64,000 bases of DNA, from positions 186,001-250,000 of the forward strand of contig JAQGDQ010000158.1 in NCBI GenBank assembly GCA_030141605.1, written 5' to 3'. Below, one piece after another: positions 50,314-62,254 of the stretch. The translations under genes and the position numbers were made by a program. A model generated the notes under the pieces. It saw only the letters and a program-made list of their open reading frames with translations, was not told where the DNA came from and made no database searches. The stretch is from Tubiluchus corallicola. Taxonomy: Eukaryota; Priapulida; Priapulimorpha; Priapulimorphida; Tubiluchidae. The first letter of the stretch is position 1. The number at the start of each line of letters is the position of its first letter.

Positions 50314-50916
50314 ATGACCACATCATTAGCAAAGATGAAAACAACTGAAGAGCCATTGAAAGGCCATGAAAATCTGCCAAATAGCGCAATGAATTCGTCA
50401 TTTGTTATGACAGAGTTTATGGATAGAGTAATTGGAAATAAGAAACATTCAACTGGTGTTATGGTACAATCATTTGGTGGAATACCACAGCAGATAAAAA
50501 GTAGAGAGGAACTTGTAATACAGTCAGCAATGGAAAGTTGCACATTTAAAACTGGTATCAGTTGTGTCCTTGGATTTGCACTCGGAGGAGCATTTGGACT
50601 ATTCACTGCGGGATTAGATCCTAATATAACAGGTGATGGCGAGACGGCAAGATCAATGACTGCTCGAGAGGTTGTGCGTGAGATGGGTAAGCGCGGCATG
50701 TCATATGCAAAAAACTTTGCTATGATTGGTTGCATGTTCGCAGGTGCCGAATGCATAATTGAGTCGCATCGTGCTTGTAGTGACTGGAAGAACGGCACAT
50801 TGGCAGGTGCTGTAACAGGTGGGGTAATCGGGCTGAGAGCAGGCGTGAAGCCAGGTATACTAGGCGCGGCTGGTTTTGCTGCATTTTCTACCGTAATTGA
50901 CTACTTCCTTCGATGA
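50314..50916 (+). CDS. TIMM22: TIM22, mitochondrial inner-membrane carrier translocase subunit, 200 aa, single exon
   Basis: Pore-forming subunit of the TIM22 complex, which inserts carrier proteins into the inner membrane. Tim17/Tim22/Tim23-family sequence begins about residue 55 (GGIPQQIKSREE). Diagnostic blocks are GFALGGAFGLFTAGLD (87-102), RGMSYAKNFAMIG (127-139), SDWKNGTLAGAVTGG (156-170) and GFAAFSTVIDYFLR at the C terminus. These match vertebrate TIM22 closely. Four membrane segments fit about 79-100, 133-152, 163-178 and 181-197. Cys76 and Cys147 occupy the places of the conserved disulfide pair. The start is the ATG at 50314; an in-frame TTG at 50302 is not a credible animal start. 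It has no introns although its neighbours do, so it may be an old retrocopy or simply intronless. The frame is intact. Confidence 0.95.
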   Translation: MTTSLAKMKTTEEPLKGHENLPNSAMNSSFVMTEFMDRVIGNKKHSTGVMVQSFGGIPQQIKSREELVIQSAMESCTFKTGISCVLGFALGGAFGLFTAGLDPNITGDGETARSMTAREVVREMGKRGMSYAKNFAMIGCMFAGAECIIESHRACSDWKNGTLAGAVTGGVIGLRAGVKPGILGAAGFAAFSTVIDYFLR

Positions 50917-53008
50917 CAAATCTTAGCCGTAGGCTTCAATGAAAGTAGTAACCACTTATTGTCTGTTCAAATACGTGTATTGAATTTGCAGTAATTCAGC
51001 TACTGGTTTAAACTATTTGTTAGCACTAATAAAAGATTTTTTAAAAGTTTTATTAAAATTTGATAGAGAACCAAAAGTGTTTAGTCCATGTTCAAAGAAT
51101 TGCTAGGAAATAAGAAATAAGTCTTTCTGTGTATATATATATATATATAATGAATATGTGTACTTTAATCTTAGCAGCTTGCAGACGCACAGATGCACAT
51201 ATATATATATATATATCATACCAGTACGAAGTCTTTAGTGCATGTTTAATTGAATGTGCTGCAGAATTCTACTATCCATTATTGTCCAGTTAGTAAATGT
51301 CCTTCCAAGAGCTTGTAAATGGCTTCATTTGAAGAAATAATTATTTTGTAAAAACTGTTTGCAGTATTGGTCTTGATTTTCAGCAAGAAATTTACATTTA
51401 GAAATGGTTAGTTTGATGAAAGGACTAGAAGATGGTTTTATGAATGACTGTGTGGTATGTTTTCTCTGCTTAAAGTTAAACACTTGTGTTATAATTTCTT
51501 ATGCTCTGCCAATAAAAGTGCTCTTACAATAATTATAAAAAGCAAAAATTCTAATTTTGCCAAGTTAATGCGTGTATACCCTCTTAGAAAAGTTTATCTG
51601 AACGTAGTATGAAATATCCTGTTCAGTAGGCTTGTGAATTACTGGTAAAAGCCAATGTTTCAGATGAACTTTTCATACCATGTCATGGCCATTGCCTGCA
51701 AGAATTACTAATCTACATAAGCAGTAGGTGGCATTGATAAGTTCCTACAACTTTTTTTGCTTTGATGCATTAGGCAGGATATGTGTCAAATACCCACGAT
51801 TCGTTGTTTTTTTGGAGCGAACAGGTGTCTGGGTGGTAGGAACAGGATTTTTTATCAGTACCAGTTGACCCGAACAGTCAAATCGTGCTGCAGGACATCT
51901 TAGTGAAAACGAGTTTTCTGCTAATCAATTTCATTGCTTTTTCCTAATTTATTCGTTAGACCTGGAAGTATTACTTTGAGCACCAAGCAAATAGTGTTTT
52001 GTGGTTAGTGCTTGGTTTTAATGCAGCAGTATTATTGTACATAGGCCAGGTGTTAACTGCATGTGTGCGTGTGCATTTGACTATCTCAGAAAGTTTTTCA
52101 AGTCAACCAGACTTCATACATGCTTTCACACAGCAACCTCTAAATGTTAACAACCCATTCATTAGCAGGGACGTGTTACTAGAGTGCACTTGATTTTGAT
52201 TTTGACGACGTATGGTGTAGTCTGGTCTTATGCTAGGTGCTAGAGCTAGACATTTTGCATCTCCAAGCTGCTAAGATTAAAGTACATGTATTCATGTTTG
52301 GCACTGATTGGTAGTACTGATTTGTAAAGGACTAAGGGTGATTGCAATATATTTTCCATGTTGAATGTTCCATGGGAAATTTTGAATGTTGCATATCTTC
52401 CAAGTGAGAGGTGTAGGCGAGTGGTCATGGTGGAATTTAGTGAACAAAATTAAACAACACTGTCCCTGATCAACAAATGGATAGGTAATTGCTACCTGCA
52501 ATAATAAGTGCTTTTGCATGGTTTAATTTGCCATACTTCCCTTGACATTACCGCTATGAGATAGATGTTATATGCATCTGACTGTGGCATCTTTGCCAGT
52601 TCAGTCAGAGATAGGTTCTGGTCCTGGTGCAAAAATACAAATATAGTAAGTCCACTAACCTAGCTTGCTGAATGCCAAGTTGTGTAAAAAATAATAATAA
52701 CAAGCATATCGAGCAAGAGCATTGATCAATGTCAACATCATGAAATGTAAAACATTGACAGTAAATTTATGTCATAGGCAGGATCACCTGACTTTGACAT
52801 TAACCTTGAACTTTGGCAAAAGCCCTAAGCAGGAGCATCATAACCATTGAATTTTTTTATTGACAAACACAAGTTTATTTTGCATTTGATATTATTAATA
52901 AAAAAAATTATTGACATGCATTGCTGTCACTGAATAACATTAATAAACTTAATATTGACACTGAATTTCAATTTCAATTTGTTTTTGTATGTCTGTATAA
53001 TATTCATA
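50917..53008. other. Intergenic stretch between TIM22 and SWIB gene A
   Basis: It holds the TIM22 polyadenylation signal and two short (TA)n runs (51134-51150, 51197-51216). Nothing else was recognised. Confidence 0.5.
51028..51033 (+). terminator. Polyadenylation signal of TIM22
   Basis: AATAAA in CACTAATAAAAGAT, 112 bases after the stop codon, followed by a T-rich stretch. Confidence 0.6.
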
Positions 53009-55549
53009 TTATTGATAGGGCATATGAAGGTGATTCTCCAGGTACTTCATCATTGAGAACGTTCTCACTCTTCTAGTGCCTGAAAATCACAGAAACTGTA
53101 TTAGATTTTATGATGCACCAGCTAATTAATTACTGAAGTTGACCTCGAAGCGAGACCCGAAGGCTGTGACGTACAGACAAAAACGTCTACTGAAAATCAA
53201 ATTTCAAGTATGTGTTTGGGCAGACATGCCTTATTTCCTCTGCCAGACTGGAATAACTTTGAACCTGTATCATGCGAGGCAAGTACTCTCCCAATCTCAA
53301 CTAAGCCACTAACTGTAGGAAAAAATTTGCAACCTGTGTTGTTTGGCCATCACTATAGCTAATTAATTCTAACTAGAGTTGAATTACTCTGAAACGCGTC
53401 CATTTCTGACGTGGCAGACAACTGTATTTGAACAACCAGAGTTGATCGTGTACCAGCGTCTTGAACCATACTTACCAAATACTGTCATTAATTGATCATC
53501 ATTTATATGATATCTTCGATCACTTGGATCACGTAGATTTCTCTTCTTCACTATTTGCCAGATTTTCCTCACAACATCTGATCTACGCGCCTGAAAAAAT
53601 TTGTTTTTTATTTACATATAATTTCCACTAATTTTGTATACGTGCAGTGATAATCTAGTAGACGCCACGTAAGGATGATCGCGATAATGTTTTGGAAGCG
53701 AAAGGATATAGCAATGTATCTGCTCGTCACTGGTTACTCTGTGTACATATTCATAAAAAAGTTGGGCAGTACTGGGTCTGGTTAGTAACAGGATTGGTAA
53801 CCATAAGGATATCGCCTTTAGGCTCTGGGCAATGTAGAAGTGACAACCAAAATTTGTTACAACATCACAGTTACATAATACTTACAATATTATATACCAT
53901 ATACAGAAATAAATGATCCTACTATGCATAACACACGAATTTGTCTAACTATAATTTCTATATAACAACTTCTAATGTCAGAGGTGAAAGCCACTTCACT
54001 TTCATATACATAGCTTTAATTAGTGGATTTGAACTATGAATTATTCTCATGTACAAACTGTAAGCCATTTTCCTATACAACATTAAGTATGCAACATTAT
54101 GATTTACTGAAATAGTTCTAGCACTGGCATTCATATTATGAATAATTGAATAGTTTCCGTTTAGAGACGTTATGAGCTACTTTAAGTTTAATTATACTGT
54201 ACCGAGAGAGGAGAGAGAGAAAGAGGGGGGGAAGAGAAAGAGAGAGAGGGGTTGAGAGAGACAGACAGGGGAGAGGGGGTGAGAGAGAGACAGAGAGAGA
54301 GAGGAGGTGAGAGAGAGAGAGAGAGAAATACAGGACGTGTCGTTAAGACCACCAGTCTGTGGTCAATAATATTACTAAATACTAAAAGTGAGCAATAAAC
54401 TGTAAAATTTTACCTTATTTGTTCCCATTATTTCTGCTAGTTCAAGTGACAAGCCACATACTGGATTGAAGTAAGGACGAGCTGCAACCAGAAAGATAGT
54501 TTAATCTATGTATTATCAAAACTGTCATAAAAAAAGATGGGTTTTCAAAGTCAAGTAGATATTATACTTACGGCTACTTCAGGTCCGGCTCTAGGTGGTC
54601 TGACGCCCTAGGCAAAAGCATTTTTGGCGCCCCTTCCTCAACGGTCAACCCCTTCCACCATGCTCCAAAATTGAATTTCTCTTGTATAACATTATAATAA
54701 AGTTTAATTGTACCTGCGTGTTAGGCTTATGCATGTATTATAATGTACTGATTTAGTGTAGGTAATGATCTACAGCTTGTGCTGGTTGAGTTTGAAATTG
54801 AATTTATAATGACTGCTTGAATTTGAAATGGGATTCATGACCGACTCGCCAGCCCTTTTACCTTTCGTTTCCTGCATTCCGCCCTGCAGACATCGATTCT
54901 TGTATGTTTATCTGCCACAGTTCGATAATGCTATTGTAATTTTTTTTATCGGAAGTGTCATTCTGTAAGCGCTTATATAGAAGCAACGGGCATTAATGTC
55001 AGCGTCAAACGACGCAATCTTAGGAAACCAGATAAAGCAAAACCATTAGGGAAGACACTTGCTGGCATCAGTGATTATACATTTCGGCAGGAAAATAACG
55101 CAATTTGTTGGTACTTATGCGAAATTTAAAAATTAAAGTATAATTTCTCTCTGAATTTGGCGCCCAAAGGCAGCTGCCTAGTAGTGGAACCAGCCCTGGC
55201 TACTTTTGATAATTTACACTAAATGCGATTTGAAATATGGAAGATATTAAGATAGCCCGTTGAAAAAATGTTTCATTTTTAGTTTCGAGAATGTATTAAA
55301 CATATCATTTTGTAGAAGTACAGATCTAGAATTTCTGAAACGGAAGAAGCCAAGTGTTTCCGGAGCGTGAAACCTTACACAGAATGATTCTTAATGAAAA
55401 ATATCACGTCAGTAAAAATGCGAGTATTTTGAAACTACATACTGTAACTATGTAGTGCAGAAAGTGGTAATAATGAAACGAGCGGCAGATTGAAAGAAGG
55501 AAAAAAGTTTACCTGGTCGTCGACGTCGCTGTTGTCGCCTCTTTACCAT
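53009..55549 (-). CDS. SWIB-domain protein A, 96 aa, four exons
   Basis: Exons are 55549-55513, 54481-54414, 53590-53476 and 53079-53009, all GT-AG with phases 1, 0, 1. The very basic N terminus MVKRRQQRRRRP is followed by a complete SWIB domain (residues about 16-91): VCGLSLELAEIMGTNK, RRSDVVRKIWQIVKKRNL, DPSDRRYHINDDQLMTVFG and RTFSMMKYLENHL. The fold is that of MDM2/BAF60b SWIB domains. Small stand-alone SWIB proteins are usually annotated as UAF30/spp27-like, with chromatin or rDNA-transcription roles in yeast; the role here is unknown. The basic tail could bind nucleic acid or act as a nuclear signal. Intron 1 carries a hAT MITE. A close paralogue lies next to it at 58142-62254. Confidence 0.88.
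54202..54328. repeat. GA-rich simple sequence in intron 2 of SWIB gene A
   Basis: Purine-only stretches of GAGAGA with GGGG interruptions, about 125 bases. Confidence 0.9.
54580..55197. mobile_element. hAT-type MITE in intron 1 of SWIB gene A, about 618 bp
   Basis: It starts CAGGTCCGGCTCTAGGTGG and ends GTAGTGGAACCAGCCCT(G), giving short imperfect terminal inverted repeats. An 8-bp direct repeat GGCTACTT lies at 54572-54579 and 55198-55205, the target-site length of hAT elements. The subterminal GACGCCCTAGGCAAAAGC and GCGCCCAAAGGCAGCTGCC are typical of this widespread group. No transposase. Confidence 0.8.
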
Positions 55550-55825
55550 GACTTGTTTTAACTTTCTGCTCAGCGCGTACTAGTATTAAGAAATACTGCA
55601 GAAATTCAGTGCGACGAGTTCTTAGCAAGCGAAGCAATAATCTGTTATGGCTAGTTACTGAACTACACACACAATACGTGACGTAATGAGTTGAGCATCG
55701 TGTTGCCAGGACTTCATTACTTTTTTATTTATTCCGTCAACAGTGTGAAGCCGTGACGTTTTGTAATTAATCAAGACACCATTAAATGTAACAAAGTATT
55801 CTTCAAATTTGATACATAGATAGAC
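55550..55825. other. 5' flank of SWIB gene A
   Basis: Presumed promoter, with no TATA box recognised. It is bounded upstream by the long GA tract. Confidence 0.3.
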
Positions 55826-56185
<360 letters not shown>

Positions 56186-56223
56186 AGAGCGCAATGCGAA
56201 CATTTGTTGCATTTTTTATTAAG

Positions 56224-56781
56224 TTATTTCAGTTTCAACTGGTGGTTAGAACTCTGGAGGGTTTCTCTGGAGGGAGAGATATGTCTCACAAAATGTAACA
56301 GCATTAATGTTAAAATAATATTGTCCGTTTCATCTCTTTCAGCACAATTAATTAGCACATGCAAAAAATAATTGTTATAAAATGGTGGCAATTGAGAAAA
56401 AAGAAATGCAGGAGACACCCCACCATCCCCACCAATGAAACGGCAATCATCAACATCATCTAACATTTTATTCCCTTCCTGTTCAATGCTGTTATCAGAA
56501 AATTGTTCACTTAACCAATCATTGACCATAATTATTGTACATAATAATACATGTAGTAGCCTAAACGTGAAAGTCAACTTTGTATAACAATTAACAATCT
56601 CCACGTACTTAGCAGTTTTGGAACAAAGTTCAGATCTGTTCAGCATCACCTGACCTAGGACCAAGTCCAACTGATATGCAATGGGCGACAAAGACTTGTA
56701 ATGCCTTCTAATCATGGTCTTCTGCGCTTTACGTATGAAGCTCAAAACACCAAAAATGTTTTTAATAAAATAAGTTTGCAT
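56224..56781 (-). CDS. Unrecognised open reading frame, 185 aa
   Basis: The longest non-repetitive open frame in the window after TIM22. It starts at an ATG with an in-frame stop 15 codons upstream and ends at 56224. It has a basic N-terminal part, a hydrophobic stretch (FRLLHVLLCTIIMV), an acidic stretch (QEGNKMLDDVDD) and a Leu-rich C-terminal part. I do not recognise a domain. It may be a single-exon gene, one exon of a larger gene, or a chance frame or transposon remnant. Confidence 0.3.
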   Translation of the reverse strand: MQTYFIKNIFGVLSFIRKAQKTMIRRHYKSLSPIAYQLDLVLGQVMLNRSELCSKTAKYVEIVNCYTKLTFTFRLLHVLLCTIIMVNDWLSEQFSDNSIEQEGNKMLDDVDDCRFIGGDGGVSPAFLFSQLPPFYNNYFLHVLINCAERDETDNIILTLMLLHFVRHISPSRETLQSSNHQLKLK

Positions 56782-57465
56782 TAAGTATGTAGGACATAGG
56801 TGCCATTTTTTCCCATTTTCACTTAAGATTCACGTAGGAAAACACATTAGTGCTGGACTTGTCCCAGTGGCGATATTATTTGATTGAATATTAACCACTA
56901 AATGGTTAAAACTAACTTTTATGTGACATATGCAATGTGTGCTGTCATCAAAGAATTATTGTTATCAAGGAAACAAAAAAAAATATTGTGTGTTTGAATT
57001 TATGTTTAAAATTAAATTTTAATAATCAGGTCAAACTGTATGAATCCAGCGACCTGGACAATAATGTGCCAAATTTGACGCATAGAGCCGATGACCAATA
57101 ATGTGACCGAGTTTCGGTAAATGACAAATTTACACAAAAATAGTAATTATACTACATATGTACAAACTTTAATTATTATACATTAATAAATGTAAACTAG
57201 TAAACAATAAGCATACATTCAACGAATATAATTTCGGGAGCAGCTCAGACAATGCAAACGGCACAGCTTGATGATTGTTAACCATCACAAAGTTCTTACG
57301 AGATCAACACCCTCACCTCTAAAACAAAATGTACAAAACTAGCGGTACAGCACTCGCACTGACTGTCTCAATGATACAGCGATGTATAAAGGTAAAATTT
57401 ATCAATTAATTCTAAGTATACATAACTTAAGATGTGAGATACGTGTATAGTTAATTTGTTATAAT
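56782..57465. other. Intergenic stretch
   Basis: AT-rich; nothing recognised. Confidence 0.4.
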
Positions 57466-57719
57466 GGTTGCTGCAAAAAGTGCAACAAGATGATGGTTGC
57501 TGCACCAGGGTGCAACAAGATGATAGTTGCTGCACCACTTCAACAAGAAACAGTTGCTGCAGCAGGTGCAACAAGATGATGGTTGCTGCACTACTTCAAG
57601 AACAAACAGTTGCTGCAGCAGGTGCAACAAGATGATGGTTGCTGCACCACTTCAACAAAATACAGTTGCTGCAGCAGGGTGCAACAAGATGATGGCTGCT
57701 GCATGAAGTGCAACAAACT
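57466..57719. repeat. Minisatellite with alternating ~29-bp units
   Basis: Units beginning GTTGCTGCA and usually ending GCAACAAGATGAT alternate with units ending TTCAACAAGAAAC, giving a higher-order period near 57 bp. Each unit can pair internally (GTTGCTGC with GCAAC). The array lies about 420 bases beyond the stop of SWIB gene B. Confidence 0.9.
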
Positions 57720-58141
57720 GCAAATATTAACTACAGAATAAAAATCCCCTTTGTAAAGAAGTACTTTGTGCAAACTTTATCCCAGTGCCTGTAACAAGCA
57801 GTCAAACCTACAAGTAACTGTTTCTACATTACAAAAAGTCATTGTTTATTCTTTTTTTACAAACAAAATGTTTTCAATCAATATCCTTGGATTCTAGATC
57901 AGGATATCTTGATCCACACAAGAATAACTTAATGCTTAAAACTGACTTTTCTACAAAAGAAAATAAGAGAAACACAATAGATACATGATTTGCAACGGTC
58001 AGGTTGCATTTCAAATGGTACAGTGCGTAGCAAGTTTGCATACAACATCTGAGAGTATCTTCAACATGTTTCACAAATGTGGCTTAATCTCGTCATTGAA
58101 AGTATCGATTGACAACACACTCGCTTCGGTTCCAAAGGCAC

Positions 58142-61100
58142 TCAGTCATCTTTGATGTCTATAATATGAGGCTTCAGATATTTCATCATAGCGAAAGTTT
58201 GAACCCTTCGTGTACCTACAAAGACAAATGGAAAATTCATCTTACTTCTATTTTTTTGGACGGATGCCATTTCATAGTTGAAGACTGTAGCATACCTAGA
58301 GTAGTGCAAAAGCATTCAGCATTGTCCCATAGCCAAGAGTCTTTTAACAAGGCATTTTAATTTAAGTATGAGCTAATATGACAGGAAATTGCAGGCATTC
58401 TGTAGAAAACCACAAAGAAGCCTAGCAAAAATGTGACAAAACTGAGGTAGTAATGGTTTCATAATGGCTGCTATGGCTTCACTCTGAATAGTGTTTTACT
58501 AGAACATGAAAATGTAGGTCTCAACACTCCACTTTCTTGGGCTATAGCAAGCGTGTATTGGTCATTTGCATTTTCGCAACCTAGATGGCAGCATGGAAGC
58601 AAATTGTAGGTTTAAAATATGCAAAAGGCATGCTTAAATATCTGTGAAATTTAACTTAATGTACAAAGATTCACATAAATAAGAAAAATTCGAAAAATCA
58701 TTTTAAGCAGCTCTGTCTAAGAATGTCAATTCAACAATAAATGCGTCACATTTGGCAATGCCTTCATTATATTAGTTTTTTCGTATCAGTTGAACTTTTC
58801 TGTCACTGTATGATTAACTTTTGCAAAGATAAATGGAAAAACTCTGTGTTGCAAGACCAGGGAATCATTTAATCTAATTTCTTCATTCAGATAACAAGCG
58901 TTATACAGTGCAAGGTCAGGGACGGCTGTACCTCTAGACAAACTAGGGTGCCAAATTTTGGGGAGGTGCCAAATCCCGGAAGTAATTCCTTAATTTTTAA
59001 GTTTAGTATAAGTAATAAGATAGTGAATGGAGTGTTACACTATGTTCTTGTCCACACTAGTTAAACGGATGTTTTTGGAAAAGAAGAGTCAGACTCAGTG
59101 AGTGGTTCAAAAATTTTCTGATTTAATACTGAGGGAAAATCTAGCCACGAGGACACGAACACTGCACAGCAGAAATTGTAGATATTTTGCTCCTGAAGAC
59201 CCAGGACATAAAATGAGGTCAATTTCAAATGTAGCTGTAGACAGGTAATTAACTTTGTTTAATTAGTACACTACAATACATGTATAGGCCCAACACACAA
59301 GTACCATTATACATTAATATACACAACAAAAATTCAATTTTGTAGTAGGTGCAGAAGGTCTGTGGTAAAGGGGTTCAGCAGTGAGGAGGCGGCATTAAAA
59401 TACTTTTGCCTAGGGTATCAAACTACCTAAAGTCACCCTGCACAAGGTTCATTTTATGTGATTATCATTGATTCTTTTTGTGTTCAAAAACTCCTACTAG
59501 AAAACACATTCTTCTATAAAACTTTCACAAATTACAATACCTGAACAAAAACAAATTCAACCTTTCTTAAAGAACGCAATGAAACCTTTATAAACAGGTA
59601 TCAATTTCGGAATTCATAAATTTACTGATGAAAAATCGTCATCCAAGTAAATGAAGCCACTCAAATGATTATACACACCAAACACTTTCAGTAGCTGATC
59701 ATCACAGATATGATAGCGTTTATTCTTAGGATCAGCCAAATTCCTCTCCTTCACGATGGCCCACATTTTCTTCACAACCTCTGATCGTGCCATCTGAAAC
59801 AAGTGTGCCATCAATTACATCTGCATTGCATAACCTCATACGACGGTTTTGTTAATATAACAGAACCCTAACTAACTGTGATTTATAAAGTCCCGTCCAA
59901 AATGAATGCTACAAAAACACACTAACTGTTGGTGTCACGCAATTTAATCTAGCATTCTAAAATTATTTGTTTTTTTCGTATTTTTACAAACATGCATTTC
60001 CTGAAAGTGTTTAAAACGAAGCCAGCCTTAGTCATGTGACCTAAACTTTAGTAGTATACGCCACCTATCAATCACACTTGTTTTTACACATAGTTAGATT
60101 TTCTGTTGCCAGTATGTTGATCATGCTGTTTGGTGATACTTGCATTGCTTTGTCTATTTTGTTACAATTTAACAGTCACTAGTTGTATTTTCAAGCCAAA
60201 GTTGTCACCAGTAAATGTAAATCACCATCTACTTTAATAATTAGTTAATAGTTTAAATTGGTTAGAATTGTTTCAAATCTCTAGAATCATAAAGTAATAA
60301 TTTGTGTTTCAGTCTTCTTAAATCTAATTTTTTAGTAATAACCTTTAGCATGTTCTTAAGCACTTTTTGTGATCTGTTATTTTAATAAATTGCAGGTCTA
60401 TCGCGCAGTTCAATACTGATTTTTGCGGTTTCTTTGCCTGGACAGGACGCATCCACACTAACTATTTAAAAAAAATTACATCTGTACATTCCATTACATT
60501 TCATTCCATTACATAAACTGTTTATTAAACTTTATATTCAAAGAAACAGTACTTGAAGATATATGTCACCTCTAATTTTATTTTGTTGAGATCTAGGTAT
60601 CTCTATCTGGTTTTATTCCTTGAAATTTGACATGTAAGATTAGCTGTGTGACCTATCGTCACTAAAACAACTGACAGAAGGGCAGAATGAAACTTGTATC
60701 ATGATCAAGTAACTCTCGTTACTTCAACAAATTCAACTAGGAGTGTTCTGAACCGGTTATGGAGTTTGCAGACTAACTATTTCCAAAATGCACCCCTACT
60801 CAAAATTGTCTTACTATCGTAAGCATAGCAGTATGAACAAACACGTAACCAAATTGTGTTTACATATTTGGTAATTGCCAGATGTATTATGTTTGAAAGC
60901 AAGAAAGTGCTTATAGACACTAAAATACTTACTGTAGGTACCAACTTTAACAAGCAAGGGGGGCATGAGCATTGCTAAGCTCTACAAAATCTAAACATCA
61001 TTGATGACCCACTTCTATCATCACAGTTGAAGGTTTTTAAGATTTAGTTTTAATGTTTTAAGATTTTATGTTAATGTGAAAGACGTTTTTACTATTGCAA

Positions 61101-62254
61101 ATACATTACAGCTGAGGTATGATCTTGAAACAACTTATATAAATTACCCAAAAGTGATTACTTAACTCGTTACCGTTTGAGTTGCAAACCTCCTGACCAA
61201 CAGGAATCATACTACTATTGTGAAACCTAAGATCTCGGAACAAACTATTCAGGACTGACTACTACAAGTTTACCAGATATAATACTGGCAGAAAGTGAAA
61301 GAGTCAGAGGATCCAGAAGTCCAAGTCCAAGTCCAAATTTGCTGAGCTGATACAGGAAATGTAGATAGCAAACAGTGTTACTATTACACAATACGCGGAA
61401 TACAGTGATGCAATAAGCAGTTAATAAGTCTTTTCACAGTTCTAGCGATTGATGTTGATCGTGAAAAGGTCAATAGTATATCAGACAATGCATTTGTGTA
61501 CACTTGACAAGGCCTCAAAACCCATGCTATTGTAACACAAACAGTTTTAACAGCTAGCTAGAATCTTACCTAGTTATTTTTTCTTGTTCCCAAGCAACAT
61601 CCTGCTAGTAAATCAGTATATGCACAGACTAATGCATAATTAAGTAAAGTCCACGTAAAACAACTGAAGTTACTGAACAGACATGGCAGACGGCTTGTCT
61701 TATGCAAGCGTCACATGACGGTTGTAGTTAAGATGCGTTGCTGTGGTAACTTAGCATCTGACCTGCAGCAAATGCGCATGCGAAACTGTGATAAGGCTTA
61801 TTGTCATTGCAAACAAAGACATTATTTAAAACCTTAACTTCAGCAATGGTTTTGAAGAAAATCTACACTCTGCACTGTAAACTACTGTTTAATTTCATAC
61901 ACAAGGCATATTCGGCAGCTTCTAGTACGACTGTTGTTCTATGGTTTCTTAATAAGAAGTACAGTAACGAGAAGTATCCTTGAGTCCAGGTCCAAGTCCA
62001 AAGTTATAAGAAAAAACTGCTCAAGGGCACTAGAGACGAGTTGATAATTTGGGGCACTCGAGACGAGTTAATAATTTGAGTCTTTACCTTCTGAATATTG
62101 AAAATATTCCATACAAAAATTTTTTACAAAAGATTGGTCAACCACTCCCATTGTTTTCTACACTTAGCTCATTTCAGAATTCTCACCTTATCTGTTCCCA
62201 TTATGTCAGCAAGATCATCTGATAACTGGCAAGGTTTGCTGTATGTGCTTTTCC
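58142..62254 (-). CDS. SWIB-domain protein B, tandem paralogue of A, 5' end not found
   Basis: Recognised exons are 62254-62187, 59793-59679 and 58215-58142, all GT-AG with phases matching gene A. They encode a full SWIB domain: KPCQLSDDLADIMGTDK, ARSEVVKKMWAIVKERNL, DPKNKRYHICDDQLLKVFG and RVQTFAMMKYLKPHI, ending IDIKDD. The two internal exons are 68 and 115 bases, exactly as in gene A, so the pair arose by tandem duplication. The first exon (expected to be short and basic, ending in phase 1) was not found upstream of 62254 and may lie beyond the right edge. Intron 3, by gene A's numbering, carries a hAT MITE. Confidence 0.85.
58917..59440. mobile_element. hAT-type MITE in the last intron of SWIB gene B, 524 bp
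   Basis: It starts CAGGGACGGCTGTACCTCTA and ends CTACCTAAAGTCACCCTG, with short imperfect terminal inverted repeats. The flanking 8-mers TGCAAGGT (left) and CACAAGGT (right) match at 6 of 8 positions, as expected of an old hAT target-site duplication. CTTTTGCCTAGGGTA near the right end resembles the CCTAGGCAAAAGC of the element at 54580-55197. Confidence 0.7.
59794..62186 (-). other. Intron 2 (by gene A numbering) of SWIB gene B
   Basis: AT-rich, with GTGAGA donor and CTTGTTTCAG acceptor. It includes two 31-base direct repeats (CACTAGAGACGAGTTGATAA / CACTCGAGACGAGTTAATAA) at about 62028-62080. No exon was recognised. Confidence 0.6.

Noticed and set aside
50271-50798. 175-codon minus-strand frame
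   Set aside because: Lies opposite TIM22, whose protein matches are unambiguous.
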